Of a stretch of 27,393 bases of DNA, positions 4,897 to 13,594 are shown in pieces. Below the pieces are notes generated by a model that searched no databases, was not told the DNA's origin, and was given only the letters and a program-made list of their open reading frames with translations. The stretch's first letter is position 1, and each line of letters starts with the position of its first letter. The translations under genes were made by a program, and so were the position numbers. Origin of the DNA: Lachnospiraceae bacterium OM04-12BH (GTDB taxonomy: Bacteria > Bacillota > Clostridia > Lachnospirales > Lachnospiraceae); assembly GCA_003490145.1 (NCBI GenBank), contig QULQ01000023.1, forward strand, positions 1-27,393, given 5' to 3'.

Positions 4897-6696
4897 CTAC
4901 ATTCTCTCCGGTGCTGAGAAGCCAAGCACATCGATACAGGTTTCCAGAATATCTCTTGTCAGGACAAGAAGTGCGATAAATCCTGACTTCTTTTTTTCAT
5001 CCTCTTCTGAGAGGATCTTTGTTTCATGATAAAATCTGTTGAAATCATTGGCCAGCTCATAGATATAAGCACACACCTTATGAGGTGCTGTCTCCTCAAA
5101 GGCATTTTCCATCATTGCGCTAAACCTTGTGATCTGCAGCATCAGTGCCTTCTCGGATTCACTGACTGCCTCCTGCAGAACCGCATTTTCCAGTCTCCCG
5201 CCCTGCTCCTTATACTTATTCAGAATAGATTTGATCCTGACGATCGTATAAAGGATGTAGGGACCTGTGTCTCCCTCGAAGGAGGTAAACTTGTCAATAT
5301 CAAAGATATAATCCTTGGATGCCTGATTGGAAAGATCACCATACTTGATCGCTGAAAGCGCTACCACCTTCGCTGTTTCCCTCGCCTCTGCCTCCGGCAC
5401 TTCCCTGTTGTCTGTGATCTTCCTGTACATCTCTTCATTAATCTCAGAGATCAGTGTTTCCAGACGCATGACACCACCCTCTCTTGTCTTAAAGGGCTTG
5501 CCATCCTTGCCATTCATAGTTCCAAAACCAAGGAACTTCAGCTTCGTATCCTTATCTACCAGCTTTGTCTTTCTTGCGCAGCGGAATACCTGTTCAAAAT
5601 AAAGATCCTGTCTTTTGTCTACCACATAAATGATCTCATCCGGATGGAGCTTTTCCATTCTTTCCATAATGGTAGCAAGGTCTGTCGTATTATAAAGAGA
5701 TGCACCATCTGATTTCAGGATCATACAGGGCGGGATCTCTTTGGTATCGGTGTCTTCTTTGACATCCACGACAAGCGCACCCTCGCTCATATGTGCATAG
5801 CCTTCTTTTTTCATGTATTCCACCATACCCGGAATCACGGTATGGACATCAGATTCACCTTTCCAGAGATCAAATTCCACATTCAGGTTCTGATAATTTC
5901 TCTTAAGGTCAGTGACAGACACTTTTATGATATGCTCCCAGAGGGCCCTGTATCCTCTCACTCCGTTCTGCAGCCTGTAGGTTGCCTCCATGGCCTTTTC
6001 CTTGTAGGCCGGATCCTCTTTGGATTTACCACTTGCTGTCGGATAGATCTCCTCCAGCTCTGAAATTGTAAAAGGTGCTTCTTCAGGATATTCTCCCGTA
6101 TAATTCTCATCAAAATATACAAGCTCCGGTTTCCGTTCCTTCAGTTCTGTAATGATCAGCCCCATCTGCAGACCCCAGTCACCAAGATGGATATCACTGA
6201 TCACCTCGTGACCGGCATATCTGGCAATTCTCTTGATACTTTCTCCGATGACAGCTGAACGAAGATGTCCCACATGAAGCGGCTTCGCAACATTAGGTCC
6301 GCCATAATCCATTACGATCTTTTCCTTCTTTGCCGGGGGCTCCAGGCCAAACCTTTCACTTTCTGCCATTTTCTTCAGATAATCACTAACAGCGGATTCC
6401 TTCACCTTGATATTTAAAAACCCGGGAGCTACGGCCGCCACCTCTGCAAGCAGCTCACTGTCTTCCGCTTTCGCTGCCACATCCCCGGCGATCATGATCG
6501 GTGCCTTCTTATACTTCTTGGCACCTGCCATTGCTCCATTACACTGATATTCACAAAGATCGGGGCGGTTTGAAAGAGTTACCCTTCCAAGCTCTCTGTC
6601 ATAGCCGGCATCCTCAAATGCCTGCATGATCTCCTCCGATATCAGATCCAGAAATTTCTTCATTATCTTAATCCCATGCCTTTCTCCCGTCCGCAT
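4897..6696 (-). CDS. argS: Arginyl-tRNA synthetase
   Basis: This is a class I synthetase that charges tRNA-Arg with arginine in the cytoplasm. The N-terminal Add-1 domain runs to about residue 110. The HIGH-type motif is HVGH (about 141-144) in the diagnostic context GGPNVAKPLHVGHLRSA. The KMSK loop is replaced by KPFKTREGGVMRLETL, usual for many ArgS. The C-terminal DALR domain ends in DVLGFSAPERM. I place the start at ATG 6696, because GGAGG (6708-6704) is seven bases away; an ATG at 6702 is too close, and 6663 (MKKFLDLIS) matches where most homologues begin. At about 600 residues it is normal in length. It follows queH by 41 bp, so there is no room for a T-box leader directly in front. Confidence 0.96.
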   Translation of the reverse strand: MRTGERHGIKIMKKFLDLISEEIMQAFEDAGYDRELGRVTLSNRPDLCEYQCNGAMAGAKKYKKAPIMIAGDVAAKAEDSELLAEVAAVAPGFLNIKVKESAVSDYLKKMAESERFGLEPPAKKEKIVMDYGGPNVAKPLHVGHLRSAVIGESIKRIARYAGHEVISDIHLGDWGLQMGLIITELKERKPELVYFDENYTGEYPEEAPFTISELEEIYPTASGKSKEDPAYKEKAMEATYRLQNGVRGYRALWEHIIKVSVTDLKRNYQNLNVEFDLWKGESDVHTVIPGMVEYMKKEGYAHMSEGALVVDVKEDTDTKEIPPCMILKSDGASLYNTTDLATIMERMEKLHPDEIIYVVDKRQDLYFEQVFRCARKTKLVDKDTKLKFLGFGTMNGKDGKPFKTREGGVMRLETLISEINEEMYRKITDNREVPEAEARETAKVVALSAIKYGDLSNQASKDYIFDIDKFTSFEGDTGPYILYTIVRIKSILNKYKEQGGRLENAVLQEAVSESEKALMLQITRFSAMMENAFEETAPHKVCAYIYELANDFNRFYHETKILSEEDEKKKSGFIALLVLTRDILETCIDVLGFSAPERM

Positions 6697-6737
6697 TTCC
6701 ATGCCTCCGGTTCATACTGTTTTTATATTAGCATTCT

Positions 6738-7397
6738 TTACGCTTTTTCACAAGAACGCTTTTTTTCTTCCCGTTCCATCCTTGAAAAAATACATCCACA
6801 GTAATCCTGCCTGTACAGTCCGTATTCTTCCGACAGCTCTACTGACCGCTTGTATCCATTTTTCTTTTTAAAATCGGAAGGCAAAAAGGAAATCCCATAT
6901 TCCTTTGCAAGCTGCTCCCCGATCTCATTGATCTTCTGTGCATTTTTCAAAGGGCTGATGGTCAGCGTTGTTGTGAAATAATCTGCTCCCTCTTCTTTTC
7001 CAAGTGCCGCTGTTCTTTCAAGTCTGAGCAGAAAGCAGGCAAAGCAGCGCTCTCCTCCCTCTCTGCAGGCTTCCAGTCCTTTTATTCTTTCAAAATAAAG
7101 CTCTCTCTCATAATCCCCTTCTATGATCTCAATAGGAAAAGCTTCCTTTCCCACATCCTCCCTCCGGTTCCATTCCCTGATCAGACGCTTCTGCTCCTCT
7201 ACCCGCTTATGGTACTCCGGCTCCTCTGTAATATTGGGATTATAATAAAAAACTGTGATCCTGAAGAATCCCCTCAGATACTCCAGCACGTAACTGCTGC
7301 AGGGTGCACAGCAGCTGTGAAGCAGCAGCTTCTTTCCGTAATTCTCTTTATCTGCCAGAATTTCATCCAGCATTTTCTGGTAATTCTTTTTCTGCAT
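6738..7397 (-). CDS. queH: Epoxyqueuosine reductase QueH
   Basis: QueH carries out the last step of queuosine synthesis, reducing epoxyqueuosine in tRNA to queuosine; it is the non-cobalamin replacement for QueG. The family's cysteine signatures are all here: HSCCAPCSS (residues 27-35), ERCFACFLLRL in the middle, and DYCGCIFSR near the C-terminus. FTTTLTISPLKN matches the conserved SPxK/N region. The frame continues up to a GTG at 7424, but that codon lies inside the purA terminator stem, whereas ATG 7397 has AAGGA at 7-8 bases. I therefore use 7397 (219 residues, a normal size). It stands between purA and argS on the same strand. Confidence 0.93.
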   Translation of the reverse strand: MQKKNYQKMLDEILADKENYGKKLLLHSCCAPCSSYVLEYLRGFFRITVFYYNPNITEEPEYHKRVEEQKRLIREWNRREDVGKEAFPIEIIEGDYERELYFERIKGLEACREGGERCFACFLLRLERTAALGKEEGADYFTTTLTISPLKNAQKINEIGEQLAKEYGISFLPSDFKKKNGYKRSVELSEEYGLYRQDYCGCIFSRMEREEKKRSCEKA

Positions 7398-7413
7398 CTC
7401 TCTGTCCTTATTC

Positions 7414-7453
7414 AAAAAATGCACTGTAGATCCTTATACTGGATCTGCAGTGC
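7414..7453 (-). terminator. purA terminator (queH leader hairpin)
   Basis: On the minus strand GCACTGCAGATCC and GGATCTACAGTGC pair (7453-7441 with 7433-7421; 13 bp with one G-U), then ATTTTTT follows. It is a strong intrinsic terminator just after purA. It also lies in the immediate leader of queH, so queH and argS are expressed either by read-through or from a promoter I cannot see. Confidence 0.8.
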
Positions 7454-7471
7454 ACCTTCACGTTCTGATCT

Positions 7472-8764
7472 TTATTTCTGCAGAGGACTTTCTCTGTAAA
7501 TAATATCCTCTCTGCCGGGTCCATTGCTGACCATAGTGATCGGATATCCGATCTGCTCTTCTACGAACTCAACATACCTTCTGCAGTTCTCCGGAAGATC
7601 CTCATATTTCTTAATTCCCCTGATATCACATTTCCATCCTGGGAGTTTCTTCAGTACCGGCTTTGCCTTCTCAAGCTTATAGGTAACAGGGAAGTCTGTT
7701 GTAACCTCTCCATCGATATCATAGCCAACACAAACCGGGATCTCATCCAGATAGCCAAGTACATCCAGTACGGTAAATGCCACATCTGTTGCTCCCTGCA
7801 GTCTGCAGCCATACTTGGAAGCCACACAGTCAAACCAGCCCATACGACGGGGACGTCCTGTAGTAGCACCGAATTCACCGCCATCACCGCCACGTCTTCT
7901 CAGCTCATCTGCCTCATCCCCGAAGATCTCGGATACAAACGCGCCTGCTCCGACTGCAGAAGAATATGCCTTGCATACCGTAACGATCTGTCTGATCTCA
8001 TACGGCGGGATTCCCGCACCGATCGCACCATAAGCTGCCAGTGTAGAGGATGAGGTAACCATAGGATAAATACCATGGTCAGGATCCTTCAGTGTACCAA
8101 GCTGTCCCTCTAAAAGGATAGTCTTTCCTTCCTTCAATGCCTTATCAAGGAATACAGATACATCACATACATAGGGCTCGATCATTTCTTTATATTCATG
8201 CAGTGTAGCAAGCAGTTCTTCCGGTTGCAGAGCCGGCTTGTGATAAAGATGCTCTAAGATAACGTTCTTCTGTTCACAGATTCTTACCACCTTGTCCTTC
8301 AGCAGCGCCTCATCAAACAGCTCACTGACCTGAAAACCGATCTTTGCATATTTATCAGAATAAAAAGGAGCGATACCTGATTTGGTGGAGCCAAAGGACT
8401 TCTTGCCAAGTCTCTCCTCTTCATACTGGTCGAATAAAATATGGTAAGGCATTACCATCTGTGCCCTGTCAGAAACTACGATCTTCGGCATCGGAACATT
8501 CCTGTCTGTGATAGACTTGATCTCGTTTATCAGGATCGGGATGTTCAGTGCCACACCATTACCGATCACGCTGGTCGTATGTCCATAAAAAACACCTGAT
8601 GGAAGCGTATGCAATGCAAATTTACCGTAATCATTTACGATCGTATGTCCTGCATTTGCTCCACCCTGAAAACGGACAATAATATCTGCCTGTGCTGCAA
8701 GCATATCTGTGATCTTGCCCTTGCCTTCATCACCCCAGTTAGCACCTACAACTGCTTTTACCAT
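7472..8764 (-). CDS. purA: Adenylosuccinate synthetase
   Basis: PurA joins IMP and aspartate with GTP to form adenylosuccinate, the first committed step from IMP to AMP. The N-terminal P-loop-like NWGDEGKGK (residues 9-17, with Asp12) and GGANAGH (catalytic His40) are intact. ATTGRPRRMGWFDCV near residue 300 is the IMP/aspartate loop. The middle differs from the E. coli type: FGSTKSGIAPFYSDK and LEGQLGTLKDPDHGIYPMVTSS replace the more usual GTTGRGIGPAY and GAQG-x-LLD, a form I associate with clostridial enzymes. Length is 430 residues, normal for the family. GAGG precedes the ATG at 8764 by nine bases, and a clear promoter lies upstream. Confidence 0.96.
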   Translation of the reverse strand: MVKAVVGANWGDEGKGKITDMLAAQADIIVRFQGGANAGHTIVNDYGKFALHTLPSGVFYGHTTSVIGNGVALNIPILINEIKSITDRNVPMPKIVVSDRAQMVMPYHILFDQYEEERLGKKSFGSTKSGIAPFYSDKYAKIGFQVSELFDEALLKDKVVRICEQKNVILEHLYHKPALQPEELLATLHEYKEMIEPYVCDVSVFLDKALKEGKTILLEGQLGTLKDPDHGIYPMVTSSSTLAAYGAIGAGIPPYEIRQIVTVCKAYSSAVGAGAFVSEIFGDEADELRRRGGDGGEFGATTGRPRRMGWFDCVASKYGCRLQGATDVAFTVLDVLGYLDEIPVCVGYDIDGEVTTDFPVTYKLEKAKPVLKKLPGWKCDIRGIKKYEDLPENCRRYVEFVEEQIGYPITMVSNGPGREDIIYRESPLQK

Positions 8765-8836
8765 AAAAATATCCTCACTTTCATGTAGAAAACCGCATCC
8801 GCGGATTTCTGTTTACTCTGAGCTCTTTACTTTATG

Positions 8837-8865
8837 ATTATACAGGATTCTTTGTTATAAGTAAA
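8837..8865 (-). promoter_or_regulatory. purA promoter
   Basis: On the minus strand TTTACT (8865-8860), a 17-bp spacer and a consensus TATAAT (8842-8837) stand about 70 bases before the purA start. The leader in between contains CCGC-ATCC-GCGG but no riboswitch that I recognise. Confidence 0.65.
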
Positions 8866-8898
8866 ATCAATATTCATTATATTTGTCATAATCTGCAG

Positions 8899-10959
8899 TT
8901 ATACAACAAATTCCTGCAGAATCCGGTTCAGTTCATTTGCCTTTTCTTCCAATGCTTCTACAGCCACATCCAGCTGTTCTACAGAGGCAAGCTGTCTTTC
9001 TGCTGAATGAGCTACATTAGCGGAGCCTGCCGCTGTCTGTGCAGATATCGCACTGATCGCCGAAATTGAAGCCAGTGTTGCATTTCTTCCTTCTTCCATG
9101 CTTTTTACATTTTCATTGATCACAGACAATGCTCCCAGAAGACCCTCAACCTGTTTTCCAATCCTGTCAAAGGATTCCGTAGTCAGCTCTACCGCCTTCT
9201 GCTGATCCTCCACAACGCTCTCTGCCTGTCTCGCAACCTCTGCTGCCTCCTGACTGCTTCTCTCGATCTCTGATACGATCCCTGCAATTTCTTCTGCGGA
9301 ATGTACGGATTCGTCTGCCAGCTTTCTGATCTCCTGTGCCACCACTGAGAAGCCTTTACCTGCTTCTCCGGCTCTGGCCGCTTCAATGGATGCATTTAAG
9401 CTCAGAAGATTTGTCTGTTCAGCGATCTCATTGATCGTTTCTATGATCTTATAGATCGACTTGGACTGACCGGACAGCTTCTCTATCGTTCCTATGATCT
9501 TTTCTGTAATTCTGGTTGTGGATCCTGCGCTCTCCTTCAGATGATTAACAGAACTGCGTCCTGTTTCTATTCCACCCTCTGCCTCTCTGGCAAGATCACT
9601 GATCTGTGTGGTATTCTCCCCAACCATGCTGATACGTCCAGAAAGAGAATCCATCTGATCCTGGCAGAGTGCTGCTTCTTCATCCAGCCTTGCAACTCCC
9701 TGATTGATCTCCCCGATTTCACCCTGGATCCCTCTTGAAGTCTCCAGAAAGCTTCCGGAGGCGCTGATCATCTTTTCAGAAGCTCCTGCAATCTCCCCAT
9801 CTACATCCTTAAGACCTGTTACCAGCTTCTTCATATGACCTACCATATGGGAAACCCCTTCTGCAAGCAGTCCGAACTCATCTTTTCTTCCTGTCGTTAT
9901 CTCTACCGTCAGATCTCCTCCGGAAACCTTCTTTAATTTCCTCAGGACATCTCTGATCGCCCTTCCATAGCCACCTGCCAGAAGAAGTCCCATCAGTACT
10001 GCTACGATGCAGGCTGCAACTGTCAGGACTACAGACAGCTTCTGGATCTCCCGCGTCTGTCCCACAATGGTTTCTTTGGGGATAAGTGCGCAGATATAAG
10101 CATTTCTTCCCTCCACCGCGGTGTAGAGGAAGAGATACTTATCCTCTTCTACATAAAAGGCTCCTTCGAGGGCTTCCTCCCCTTCCATTGACCTGATATT
10201 TTCAAAGTAATCCTTTCCCGCAAACACAGTCCCCTCTTCCGGCTTCTGTGATGCCGAAGAAAGATATTCTGTGCCATCACCCGTCACAAGTCCTACAATA
10301 CTGCCTTCTCCTCCCTCTAACGAAGACAGTGTGCTTTCTACTACCTCCTTACTGATATCCACAAGCATGACTGTCCTGGTATTCACAAAGTACTTGGCAA
10401 GTCTCACACCATATTTACTGCTGTCTGTCTTCAGCTTTTCATCCAGGTCACACCTGTTTCCAAATAAAAAATAATGGTACTGGTCCCCGGCTACCTGTTC
10501 CCCTTCTGAAGTTGCGATATAAGCAGAGTAAAGACCAGGTTCCTTCGTCTGGGTTGTTGTGATCGACGTATGCTCGTCCGACAGGAAATAAATATTTGTG
10601 ATCAGACTGTTTGCAACCACCTCATGATCCAGTGTATCCTGAAACTGCCTTGGGATATAGGCATAGGACGAATCCATATTTAATACCCCTTTATAATATT
10701 TCACCAGGGTTTCATCTGTCAGATAATCCTTATAGGTACTCTGCACCATATCTACTGAAAGGGCAAAATAACTGTTCATCATCTCCATTGTTCCCAGTGT
10801 GGATTTTTCATAGCTTTCTATGATCTGCGCAGATGCTTTCTGATAAGAGGATGCCCCAAGCACCAGGATAAATGCAACCGGCACCAGAAATGCCAGGATC
10901 ATCCGAAAACTCATCTTCCTGAAAAATATAACTTTCTTTTCTTTTTTCCCTTTTCCCAT
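8899..10959 (-). CDS. Methyl-accepting chemotaxis protein
   Basis: This membrane chemoreceptor senses a ligand outside and signals to CheA/CheW inside. ATG 10959 has GGAGG six bases upstream; the frame is open further but without a ribosome binding site. Of 686 residues, 1-19 are basic, TM1 is about 20-37, a Cache-like extracellular domain spans 40-305, TM2 is 309-329 and HAMP 330-383. A long coiled coil follows, whose hairpin tip (about 511-550, [20 protein letters not shown] then [20 protein letters not shown]) is near-identical to all MCPs. There is no C-terminal CheR pentapeptide. No che or flagellar gene is nearby, so it is an orphan receptor locus. The ligand cannot be predicted. Confidence 0.95.
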   Translation of the reverse strand: MGKGKKEKKVIFFRKMSFRMILAFLVPVAFILVLGASSYQKASAQIIESYEKSTLGTMEMMNSYFALSVDMVQSTYKDYLTDETLVKYYKGVLNMDSSYAYIPRQFQDTLDHEVVANSLITNIYFLSDEHTSITTTQTKEPGLYSAYIATSEGEQVAGDQYHYFLFGNRCDLDEKLKTDSSKYGVRLAKYFVNTRTVMLVDISKEVVESTLSSLEGGEGSIVGLVTGDGTEYLSSASQKPEEGTVFAGKDYFENIRSMEGEEALEGAFYVEEDKYLFLYTAVEGRNAYICALIPKETIVGQTREIQKLSVVLTVAACIVAVLMGLLLAGGYGRAIRDVLRKLKKVSGGDLTVEITTGRKDEFGLLAEGVSHMVGHMKKLVTGLKDVDGEIAGASEKMISASGSFLETSRGIQGEIGEINQGVARLDEEAALCQDQMDSLSGRISMVGENTTQISDLAREAEGGIETGRSSVNHLKESAGSTTRITEKIIGTIEKLSGQSKSIYKIIETINEIAEQTNLLSLNASIEAARAGEAGKGFSVVAQEIRKLADESVHSAEEIAGIVSEIERSSQEAAEVARQAESVVEDQQKAVELTTESFDRIGKQVEGLLGALSVINENVKSMEEGRNATLASISAISAISAQTAAGSANVAHSAERQLASVEQLDVAVEALEEKANELNRILQEFVV

Positions 10960-10973
10960 AAGAAACCTCCATT

Positions 10974-11030
10974 GCGAAACTTTCGTAAATTTTCGCATCT
11001 TTCTTTTATTATACACAACAGATCTCTGTT
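10974..11030 (-). promoter_or_regulatory. MCP control region with two palindromes
   Basis: A minus-strand TATAAT lies at 11013-11008, in front of the MCP. Two palindromes bracket it: AACAGA-TC-TCTGTT (11017-11030) falls in the -10/-35 spacer, and GCGAAA (10974-10979) / TTTCGC (10991-10996), which contains CGAAACTTTCG, falls in the untranslated leader. The -35 is poor, which fits an activator- or repressor-controlled promoter. Confidence 0.5.
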
Positions 11031-11032
11031 TG

Positions 11033-11072
11033 AAAAGAGAAAAAGGCACCCAGATCTTAAAATCTGAATGCC
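11033..11072 (-). terminator. ilvE terminator
   Basis: Minus strand: GGCATTCAGAT (11072-11062) pairs with ATCTGGGTGCC (11055-11045), 11 bp with two G-U pairs, followed by TTTTTCTCTTTT. It lies about 30 bp after the ilvE stop. Confidence 0.85.
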
Positions 11073-11101
11073 TCATAGATCACTTGTATTCTTTATTTTA
11101 C

Positions 11102-12118
11102 TTAATCAATCTCACAGATCCATCCTTCAGGAGCCTTAATGGTTCCCATCTGGATACCTGTTAATGTATCATACAGCTTCCTGGTGATCGGTCCCATCTC
11201 TGTGCCATAGCAGATCTCCCTGCCATGATCTACGATCTTGCCAACCGGTGAGATAACTGCTGCTGTTCCGCAAAGTCCACACTCAGCGAACTCTCCGATC
11301 TCATCAAGATATACCGGTCTCTCCTCTGCTTCCAGTCCAAGGTATTCTTTTGCAACCTGGATCAGTGAACGACGTGTGATAGAAGGCAGGATACTGTCTG
11401 ACTTGGGAGTTACTACCTTGCCATCCTTTGTAATGAACAGAAGATTTGCCCCACCTGTCTCCTCGATCCTGGTTCTGGTAGCTGCATCCAGATATACGTT
11501 CTCATCATAGCCCTGCTTATGAGCATCTACGATCGCATGAAGGCTCATTGCATAGTTCAGACCAGCCTTGATATGGCCTGTTCCGTGCGGTGCTGCCCTG
11601 TCGAAATCACTGACACGGATGGTGATCGGCTTAGCGCCACCCTTGAAATAAGGACCAACCGGTGTGGTCAGGATCCTGAACTGGTATTCATCAGCAGGCT
11701 TTACACCGATAACAGGGTTGCTGCCAAACATATAGGGACGGATATATAAGGTAGCACCACTTCCATAAGGAGGCACGAAGGCTTCATTCGCCTTAACAGT
11801 CTTCTTAACTGCTTCAACGAACTTGTCCTTAGGATAAATGGGCATCTCAAGACGAGCTGCACTCTGCTCCAGTCTCTCACCGTTTAAGTCGGGACGGAAA
11901 GTTACGATCTTACCATCCTTAGTAGTATATGCCTTCAGACCTTCAAATACAGTCTGTGCATACTGCAGAACACCTGCACATTCATTAAGGACTATATTAG
12001 CATCGGTTGTGAGGGTTCCCTCATCCCATGCACCATTCTTATAGTTGGAAACGAATCTGTAATCTGTCTGTAGATAGCCAAAGCCAAGATTGGCCCAATC
12101 AATATTTTTCTTTTCCAT
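11102..12118 (-). CDS. ilvE: Branched-chain amino acid aminotransferase
   Basis: IlvE is a PLP enzyme that interconverts Leu, Ile and Val with their 2-oxo acids, using glutamate. It belongs to the long (BCAT2/eukaryote-like) class IV group: VFEGLKAYTTKDGKIVTFRP at about 58-76 and the Schiff-base lysine Lys184 in GHIKAGLNYA. The downstream signature IEETGGANLLFI (219-229) holds the PLP-anchoring Glu, and CGLCGTAAVISPV near 280 is the substrate loop. It has 338 residues, a full family length. The ATG at 12118 has GGAG nine bases upstream. It is transcribed alone, with its own terminator; a possible promoter begins TTGACT near 12190. Confidence 0.95.
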   Translation of the reverse strand: MEKKNIDWANLGFGYLQTDYRFVSNYKNGAWDEGTLTTDANIVLNECAGVLQYAQTVFEGLKAYTTKDGKIVTFRPDLNGERLEQSAARLEMPIYPKDKFVEAVKKTVKANEAFVPPYGSGATLYIRPYMFGSNPVIGVKPADEYQFRILTTPVGPYFKGGAKPITIRVSDFDRAAPHGTGHIKAGLNYAMSLHAIVDAHKQGYDENVYLDAATRTRIEETGGANLLFITKDGKVVTPKSDSILPSITRRSLIQVAKEYLGLEAEERPVYLDEIGEFAECGLCGTAAVISPVGKIVDHGREICYGTEMGPITRKLYDTLTGIQMGTIKAPEGWICEID

Positions 12119-12209
12119 ACTGTTACGCTCCTCTCCTGTGTAGAACCATATTGAATTTTTTTTATTATTATCCTTTTCCTAAAAAAAGTCAATAGTTCTT
12201 TGGTTTTCC

Positions 12210-12701
12210 CTATTTTCTGCGTTCATACTTCTGAAAATGATAGGTGATATCGAAATACACCTGCTCATCACTCTCACCAGTCAGCTCCCACTCCGGATCC
12301 TTCTCCAGATTTGGGAAAAAGGCATCTGCCTCATAGGCACGGTCTATCTTTGTGATATGTGCGGTATCACAGTAAGGCAGAAGCTGTCTGTAAACACTCT
12401 CCCCGCCGATCACATATACATCCTCTGTGTCGTAGTCCTTCAGTCTTTCGAGAAGCTCTTCGATACTGTTGAACACCTCTGCATCCTTCACCTTGAAATT
12501 CTCATTTCCGGACAGAATCAGATTCTCCCTGTTCTTAAGCGGCAGTCCCCCCGGAAATGTCTGCAGTGTCTTCCGCCCAAGGATCACGACCTTTCCTGTC
12601 GTTTCTTCCCGGAAAAATTTATGATCTGCCGGAATCCTCACAAGGAGCTCATTCCTGTTTCCAATAGCCCAGTTTTCATCTACCGCTGCAATTACATTCA
12701 T
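12210..12701 (-). CDS. folA: Dihydrofolate reductase
   Basis: FolA reduces dihydrofolate to tetrahydrofolate with NADPH, regenerating the cofactor that ThyA oxidises. The 163-residue protein shows MNVIAAVDENWAIGNRNELL, the catalytic acid Asp26 in RIPADHKFF, the NADPH-binding VVILGRKTLQTFPG, and VYVIGGESVYRQLL. It lies 27 bp behind thyA, as in many Firmicutes, and is the last gene of that cluster. No terminator is obvious after it. Confidence 0.96.
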   Translation of the reverse strand: MNVIAAVDENWAIGNRNELLVRIPADHKFFREETTGKVVILGRKTLQTFPGGLPLKNRENLILSGNENFKVKDAEVFNSIEELLERLKDYDTEDVYVIGGESVYRQLLPYCDTAHITKIDRAYEADAFFPNLEKDPEWELTGESDEQVYFDITYHFQKYERRK

Positions 12702-12728
12702 GTATTTATCCTCATTTTCTTTCTGTTT

Positions 12729-13577
12729 TTAAATAGCGATCGGTATATTTGTGATCTGCTCTCCCGTCACATAATTTTCCACGCTGACATCATTTCTCGA
12801 AAATTTATAGAAATCCCTGATCTCCGGATTCAGATGAAAGGTGGGAGCCGGGTACTGTTCTCTTGCTATCAGCTCCTTTATGACCGGAATATGTCTGTCA
12901 TAAATATGGGCATCTGCGATCACATGCACAAGCTCCCCTGCATTCATATCACATACCTGTGCCAGCATATGGACAAGCACTGCGTACTGGACTACATTCC
13001 AGTTATTGGCCGCCAGCACATCCTGGGATCTCTGGTTCAGGATCGCATTCAGTGTCAGCTTATCCTCTCCCTTCTTCTGGGTCACATTGAAGGTCATGCT
13101 GTATGCACAGGGATACAGGTTCATCTCATGAAGATCCTCATGCACATAAATATTGGTCAGGATCCGGCGGCTGAACGGATTGTTCTTCAGATCATAGATC
13201 ACCCTGTCCACCTGATCCATCATGCCTTCCTTATATTGATGCTTCACACCAAGCTGATAGCCATAGGCCTTACCGATGGAACCGTTCTCATCGGCCCATT
13301 CATCCCAGATGTGGCTGTGAAGATCGTGGATATTGTTGGATTTCTGCTGCCAGATCCAGAGCATCTCATCCGTTGCACTTTTCAGCGCAGTCCTCCTTAA
13401 TGTGATCAGGGGAAATTCCTTTGAAAGGTCATACCTGTTTACCACCCCGAATTTCTTGATGGTATAGGCCGGTGTCCCATCTTCCCAGTGAGGTCTTACC
13501 TTTTCCCCCTCTGTGCTGGTGCCATTCTCCAGAATATCCCTGCACATATCCACAAATATCTTATCTGCCATACTCAT
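12729..13577 (-). CDS. thyA: Thymidylate synthase
   Basis: ThyA methylates dUMP to dTMP with methylene-tetrahydrofolate, releasing dihydrofolate for FolA. With the start at 13577 (282 residues) the catalytic Cys157 lies in LYPCAYSMTFNV, where most family members have P-C-H. NPFSRRIL and NQRSQDVLAA provide the phosphate-binding arginines, and DAHIYDRH the C-terminal substrate region. The frame is open from ATG 13607, but that codon lies inside the upstream gene and has no ribosome binding site; AAGGA at about 12 bases supports 13577, with ATG 13571 an alternative. The gene begins 18 bp after the upstream stop, so the three genes are probably co-transcribed. Confidence 0.95.
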   Translation of the reverse strand: MSMADKIFVDMCRDILENGTSTEGEKVRPHWEDGTPAYTIKKFGVVNRYDLSKEFPLITLRRTALKSATDEMLWIWQQKSNNIHDLHSHIWDEWADENGSIGKAYGYQLGVKHQYKEGMMDQVDRVIYDLKNNPFSRRILTNIYVHEDLHEMNLYPCAYSMTFNVTQKKGEDKLTLNAILNQRSQDVLAANNWNVVQYAVLVHMLAQVCDMNAGELVHVIADAHIYDRHIPVIKELIAREQYPAPTFHLNPEIRDFYKFSRNDVSVENYVTGEQITNIPIAI

Positions 13578-13594
13578 AATACACGATTTTCCTT

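Noticed and set aside
6697..6737. T-box leader for argS
   Set aside because: Only 41 bases separate queH and argS and no T-box sequence or antiterminator is present.
8765..8836. Purine riboswitch or PurR box before purA
   Set aside because: The leader is only about 70 bases and shows no purine aptamer core or paired PurBox that I can identify.
12237..13400. Long 387-codon plus-strand open frame
   Set aside because: It lies entirely opposite folA and thyA, has no ribosome binding site or recognisable motif, and reads as His/Ile/Leu-rich antisense of real codons.
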